Origin: Novosphingobium sp.
GTDB lineage: Bacteria > Pseudomonadota > Alphaproteobacteria > Sphingomonadales > Sphingomonadaceae
DNA: 9,792 nucleotides
NCBI GenBank assembly: GCA_027490345.1
Contig: JAIXYF010000318.1
Coordinates: 1 to 9,792, forward strand
Reading direction: 5' to 3'
Both the position numbers and the translations under genes were made by a program. The notes beneath the pieces were generated by a model. That model made no database searches. It worked only from the letters and a program-made list of their open reading frames with translations, and was not told the DNA's origin. Position 1 is the stretch's first letter. Every line of letters begins with the position of its first letter. This document shows positions 7,229-9,792 of the stretch, piece by piece.

Positions 7229-8550
7229 CAATCAGCCTCTTTAAGGGCGAGCATGAGCATTAGCGCTGCGGCCATGACCGAACCGCATGCCATGATCGCC
7301 GAAACGGTGAACAGACTCATCCCGCCCGCGGTGAACAGCGCGCCCGCCAGAATGGGCGATCCGGCTGAGCCGATGCGCCCCGCGCCAATCGCAAAGCCGG
7401 TGCCGGTAGCGCGCACATGCGCGGGAAAGCCATAGGCAAAGGCGCTGTAGAAGCCGACGATGGCGGCATTGGTGGCAAAGCCGGTGCAGAACACGGCAAA
7501 GCGCCAGCCGACCAGCGAGGTATCGCTATCGCCAAGCCCGAACACGACGACCGCCGCAGCGCCCAGCAGCAGCATGACGATGGTGGGCCACTTGATGCCG
7601 AAGCGGTGCATCAGGAAGCCGAACAAGGCCCCTCCGCTGGCCCCGCCGATATTGGCCCACACCAGCACGCTGGCTGCTTGCGGCGCGGCAAAGCCGAAGT
7701 CCGCGACGATCTTGGGCGACCATTTGAGGATATAGTAGAACGTGATCGCGTGGAGCGAATAGCCAAGCGTGAGGACCATTGTCGTGCCGATGAGGCCAGG
7801 CTTCAGGATATCGAGCACGCTGGCCCCTCCTCCTCCTGCGCTATCGCGCGCATCCACCGGCGGCAGCGCATCAATGGCGGGCAGGCGCAACTTGGCCATG
7901 GAAGCATTGATCCGCCCCAGCGCCCCTTCCGGTCGCCGCGCCAGCAGATAGGCCGGGGTTTCGGGCACGAAAAACCAGATCAGCGGGATGAACACCACGG
8001 TGGCAATCGCGCCGAATTCGAACACCACGCGCCAATCGCCGGTCTTGAGCAGCATGGCCGCGATGATTCCGCCGATGGTCGCGCCGATGGGATAGCCGAT
8101 CACCATCAGCGACATCGCCAGACTGCGGCCCTTCGCACTGGAAAGTTCTGCCGTGACGGCATTGATTGCCGCCAGCATTCCGCCGATGCCGAGGCCAGTG
8201 ATGAAACGCCACAAACCCAGCATCTGCGGGTTCTGCGCCGTGGTGGCGAGCCACATGCCGCTTGCCATCACCGCAAGGCAGCCCAGCATCGTCGGGCGGC
8301 GGCCAAACCGGTCTGCCGCACCGCCCAGCAGGATCGAGCCGACGCCCATGCCGACCAGCTCCATCGCCAGCACCACGCCCAGCGCATCGCGCGCGATGCC
8401 CCATTCCTTGGCGATGCCCGGCGCCGCAAACGCGCTGGAGAGCACATCGAACCCGTCGAGCGCGTTGAGCGCGATCATCAGCACAACGGCAATCCATTGC
8501 GCCGCGCTCATTGTCGTCTCGCGAATGATCTCGCGCGGGTCATTGATCAT
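7228..8550 (-). CDS. MFS transporter, aromatic acid:H+ symporter (AAHS) family
   Basis: This 440-residue, twelve-helix inner-membrane transporter probably imports an aromatic acid with protons. Diagnostic features are LDGFDVLSSAFAAPGI (31-46) in helix 1, which carries the AAHS DGFD motif; the helix 2-3 loop GAADRFGRRP (77-86); WRFITGLGIGGMLAAINAVT (114-133); and ETPAYLLARRP after helix 6. The C-terminal block FPAHVRATGTGFAIGAGRIG (375-394) is typical of PcaK/BenK/MhpT-like carriers. Residues 205-250 form the cytoplasmic central loop. GGGAGA (8556-8561) precedes the ATG at 8550 by 5 nt; an alternative ATG at 8511 has a poorer site. The gene follows the MarR gene by 96 nt and precedes the dehydrogenase by 75 nt. 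With the dioxygenase gene nearby, a phenylpropanoid or vanillate-like substrate is a fair guess, but it is not readable from sequence. Confidence 0.9.
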   Translation of the reverse strand: MINDPREIIRETTMSAAQWIAVVLMIALNALDGFDVLSSAFAAPGIAKEWGIARDALGVVLAMELVGMGVGSILLGGAADRFGRRPTMLGCLAVMASGMWLATTAQNPQMLGLWRFITGLGIGGMLAAINAVTAELSSAKGRSLAMSLMVIGYPIGATIGGIIAAMLLKTGDWRVVFEFGAIATVVFIPLIWFFVPETPAYLLARRPEGALGRINASMAKLRLPAIDALPPVDARDSAGGGGASVLDILKPGLIGTTMVLTLGYSLHAITFYYILKWSPKIVADFGFAAPQAASVLVWANIGGASGGALFGFLMHRFGIKWPTIVMLLLGAAAVVVFGLGDSDTSLVGWRFAVFCTGFATNAAIVGFYSAFAYGFPAHVRATGTGFAIGAGRIGSAGSPILAGALFTAGGMSLFTVSAIMACGSVMAAALMLMLALKEAD

Positions 8551-8646
8551 TTCATTCTCCCAGGGACATCGCTGTCCAATTCAATTCTTCTTTTCTTCAT
8601 CACCCCGCATCCAGTCCGGTTTGACGGGCAGTGGGTGGCTGCAGCC

Positions 8647-9135
8647 TCACTCATGAATCCGCGAAAGCAGTTCGATCAACTGGCGCACTTCCTTGTCGCT
8701 GAAGCGGCTCTTCACCCAGGCCTCATGTTCGCCAATCGCGGTCTTGGCGCGCGTCAGCATGGCCTTGCCCGGCTCTTCCAGAAACAGTGCCTGCTTGCGG
8801 CCATCCTTGTCAGACCGGTCGCGCCGCAGGAAATGCTTGGCCTGCAGGCGGTTGATGATCGCCATCGTGGTGGCGCGGTCCATCCGCAGGCGCTGCGCCA
8901 GATCGGTTTGCGCGATGCCGGGATGATCATCCACCAGCCACAGCACCGATACCTGCTTCTGCGTGAGATCGAGATCGGTGAACGTTTCGGTGAAGTGGCG
9001 CAGGCATGCCCCGTGGGCGAGGCGGATGTGAAAGCCCAGAATGTCCTTGATCGCGCCGAGATCGGCCTCGCCAGAAGCCTCAGCATTCGGCGGCGGCAGC
9101 ACTGTCACCGCATCGGCGAACTTGTCCTTGATCAA
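8647..9135 (-). CDS. MarR family transcriptional regulator
   Basis: This 162-residue winged-helix regulator has an N-terminal dimerisation helix (about 25-50). The DNA-binding core is LTQKQVSVLWLVDDHPGIAQ (55-74) followed by TDLAQRLRMDRATTMAIINR (75-94, the recognition helix). The wing reads FLRRDRSDKDGRKQALFLEE (101-120), with the conserved D-R-S-D-x-D-x-R wing motif of MarR proteins. Two C-terminal helices complete the dimer interface. The start is not certain. TTG at 9135 is chosen because GAGGA (9143-9147) is 7 nt upstream; TTG at 9162 has no ribosome site. MarR proteins usually repress their own and a divergent gene and let go on binding a phenolic ligand or CoA thioester. Here the divergent gene is the stilbene-cleaving dioxygenase and the downstream gene an aromatic-acid carrier, so those are the likely targets. 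Confidence 0.88.
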   Translation of the reverse strand: MIKDKFADAVTVLPPPNAEASGEADLGAIKDILGFHIRLAHGACLRHFTETFTDLDLTQKQVSVLWLVDDHPGIAQTDLAQRLRMDRATTMAIINRLQAKHFLRRDRSDKDGRKQALFLEEPGKAMLTRAKTAIGEHEAWVKSRFSDKEVRQLIELLSRIHE

Positions 9136-9158
9136 CGCCCCATCCTCACATCTGGCCC

Positions 9159-9168
9159 CCAAATTTGG
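9159..9168. promoter_or_regulatory. Palindrome CCAAATTTGG, candidate MarR operator
   Basis: A perfect 10-bp palindrome lies in the 109-bp divergent space between the MarR gene and the dioxygenase gene, 24 bp upstream of the MarR start and 13 bp upstream of the proposed dioxygenase -35. Symmetry does not extend beyond 10 bp, whereas MarR sites are often 16-20 bp, so it may be the core of a degenerate operator. The location is right; binding is inferred. Confidence 0.4.
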
Positions 9169-9181
9169 ACTACACTGCGCC

Positions 9182-9209
9182 TTGCCTATTCGTTAGCAAC
9201 ACTTACAAT
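9182..9209 (+). promoter_or_regulatory. Candidate promoter of the lignostilbene dioxygenase gene
   Basis: TTGCCT (9182-9187) and TACAAT (9204-9209) are separated by 16 bp; the -10 matches TATAAT in five of six positions. Transcription would start near 9216, about 29 nt before the ATG at 9245. Found by eye. Confidence 0.45.
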
Positions 9210-9244
9210 CATGCCCCAAGCGAAAAAGCCCGAGAGGACAAGCG

Positions 9245-9792
9245 ATGGCCCATTTCCCCAACAGTCCGAGCTTCACCGGGTTCAACACCCCTTCGCGGAT
9301 CGAGGCCGACATTGCAGACCTCGCGCACGAAGGCACGATCCCGCCAGAGCTAAACGGCGCGTTCTTCCGCGTCCAGCCCGACCCGCAATTTCCCCCCCGG
9401 CTGGGCGATGATATCGCGTTCAATGGCGATGGCATGATCACGCGCTTTCATATCCACGATGGTCAGGTCGATTTTTGTCAGCGCTGGGCGAAGACGGACA
9501 AGTGGAAGCTGGAACACGCGGCGGGAAAGGGCCTGTTCGGGGCCTACCGCAATCCGCTGACCGACGACGAGGCCGTGAAAGGCGAGCTCCGCGGCACGGC
9601 CAACACCAACGCTTTCGTATTTGGCGGGAAGCTTTGGGCCTTGAAGGAAGACAGCCCCGGCCTCGTGATGGACCCGGCTACCATGGAAACTCATGGCTAT
9701 GAGAAGTTCGGCGGGAAGATGACCGGGCAGACCTTCACTGCGCACCCCAAGGTCGATCCGAAAACCGGCAACATGGTCGCCATCGGCTATGC
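9245..9792 (+). CDS. Lignostilbene/hydroxystilbene alpha,beta-dioxygenase, carotenoid cleavage oxygenase family (N-terminal 182 residues; runs off right edge)
   Basis: This is the N-terminal third or more of a non-haem iron dioxygenase with a seven-bladed propeller (RPE65/carotenoid oxygenase family, usually about 480-500 residues). The start reads MAHFPNSPSFTGFNTPSRIE, then GTIPPELNGAFFRVQPDPQF and FNGDGMITRFHIHDG (59-73), the typical first blade. The first iron ligand is H167 in FTAHPKVD. From what I recall of the stilbene-cleaving enzymes NOV1 and LsdA, Phe59, Tyr101 and Lys134 contact the 4-hydroxystilbene. All three are present here at the same numbers (F59, Y101, K134, followed by E135), which favours a stilbene rather than a carotenoid substrate. 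Cleavage of the central double bond would give two benzaldehydes such as vanillin. GAGAGGA (9232-9238) precedes the ATG by 6 nt. The gene is divergent from the MarR gene. The remaining three iron histidines lie outside the window. Confidence 0.92.
   Translation, partial: MAHFPNSPSFTGFNTPSRIEADIADLAHEGTIPPELNGAFFRVQPDPQFPPRLGDDIAFNGDGMITRFHIHDGQVDFCQRWAKTDKWKLEHAAGKGLFGAYRNPLTDDEAVKGELRGTANTNAFVFGGKLWALKEDSPGLVMDPATMETHGYEKFGGKMTGQTFTAHPKVDPKTGNMVAIGY

Noticed and set aside
8564..8577. GGACA/TGTCC hairpin with a GCGA tetraloop (minus strand) before the MFS ribosome site
   Set aside because: Only 5 bp and no U-run. It is too small to call a regulator or terminator.
7417..9411. A 664-codon plus-strand open frame opposite the MFS and MarR genes
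   Set aside because: Its product is His/Arg/Gln-rich with no recognisable domain and crosses three real genes. Both opposing genes have family motifs and ribosome sites. Long antisense frames are common at this GC content.

Overview
The window is high-GC, tightly packed bacterial DNA from an alphaproteobacterium, most likely a sphingomonad close to Novosphingobium. Three things point there: codon use with G/C at third positions, the AAHS-type transporter, and above all a lignostilbene dioxygenase-like protein at the right edge. Its visible key residues sit at the same positions as in the Novosphingobium enzyme NOV1. This assignment is from memory of those families, not from a search.

Left part (1-3931). 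A partial mscL (minus strand) is divergent from a compact plus-strand run: lemA lipoprotein, a secreted/anchored TPM-domain protein with a Gly-rich tail, a second membrane TPM-domain protein, a Nudix hydrolase of the ADP-ribose pyrophosphatase type, and a short-chain dehydrogenase. Spacings are 23 nt, 1 nt, a 4-nt ATGA overlap and 24 nt, so the five genes look like one transcript. LemA and the two TPM proteins are a known envelope-associated gene neighbourhood; the Nudix and SDR genes look like housekeeping passengers.

Middle (3947-5630). A VapB/AbrB-type antitoxin and a VapC PIN-domain toxin follow. They are preceded by a perfect 15-bp-arm inverted repeat that runs into the antitoxin ribosome binding site. 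A ten-helix EamA/DMT transporter comes next and ends at a strong GC-rich hairpin shared with the convergent gene.

Right part (5645-9792). Reading leftwards on the minus strand are a MarR regulator, an aromatic-acid MFS transporter (AAHS family), a glutathione-dependent class III alcohol dehydrogenase (formaldehyde oxidation) and a VOC/glyoxalase-fold protein. Divergent from the MarR gene is the start of the lignostilbene dioxygenase gene. A reasonable reading is a stilbene/lignin-fragment module: uptake of an aromatic acid, oxidative cleavage of a hydroxystilbene to benzaldehydes such as vanillin, and disposal of the formaldehyde made when such stilbenes form or when methoxyl groups are removed, all under MarR control.

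The most surprising feature is inside the class III dehydrogenase. The reading frame is intact over 370 codons except for a single in-frame TGA at codon 278, at a position where the family commonly has Cys (the EACH-GWG segment). Sequence on both sides is well preserved. A point nonsense mutation, a sequencing error, stop readthrough (the stop is followed by C) or selenocysteine insertion could all produce this. The sequence alone does not decide, and the first two are a priori most likely.

No rRNA, tRNA, CRISPR array, transposase or IS end was seen. No gene-free stretch exceeds 300 bases; the longest is 265-443 between mscL and lemA.
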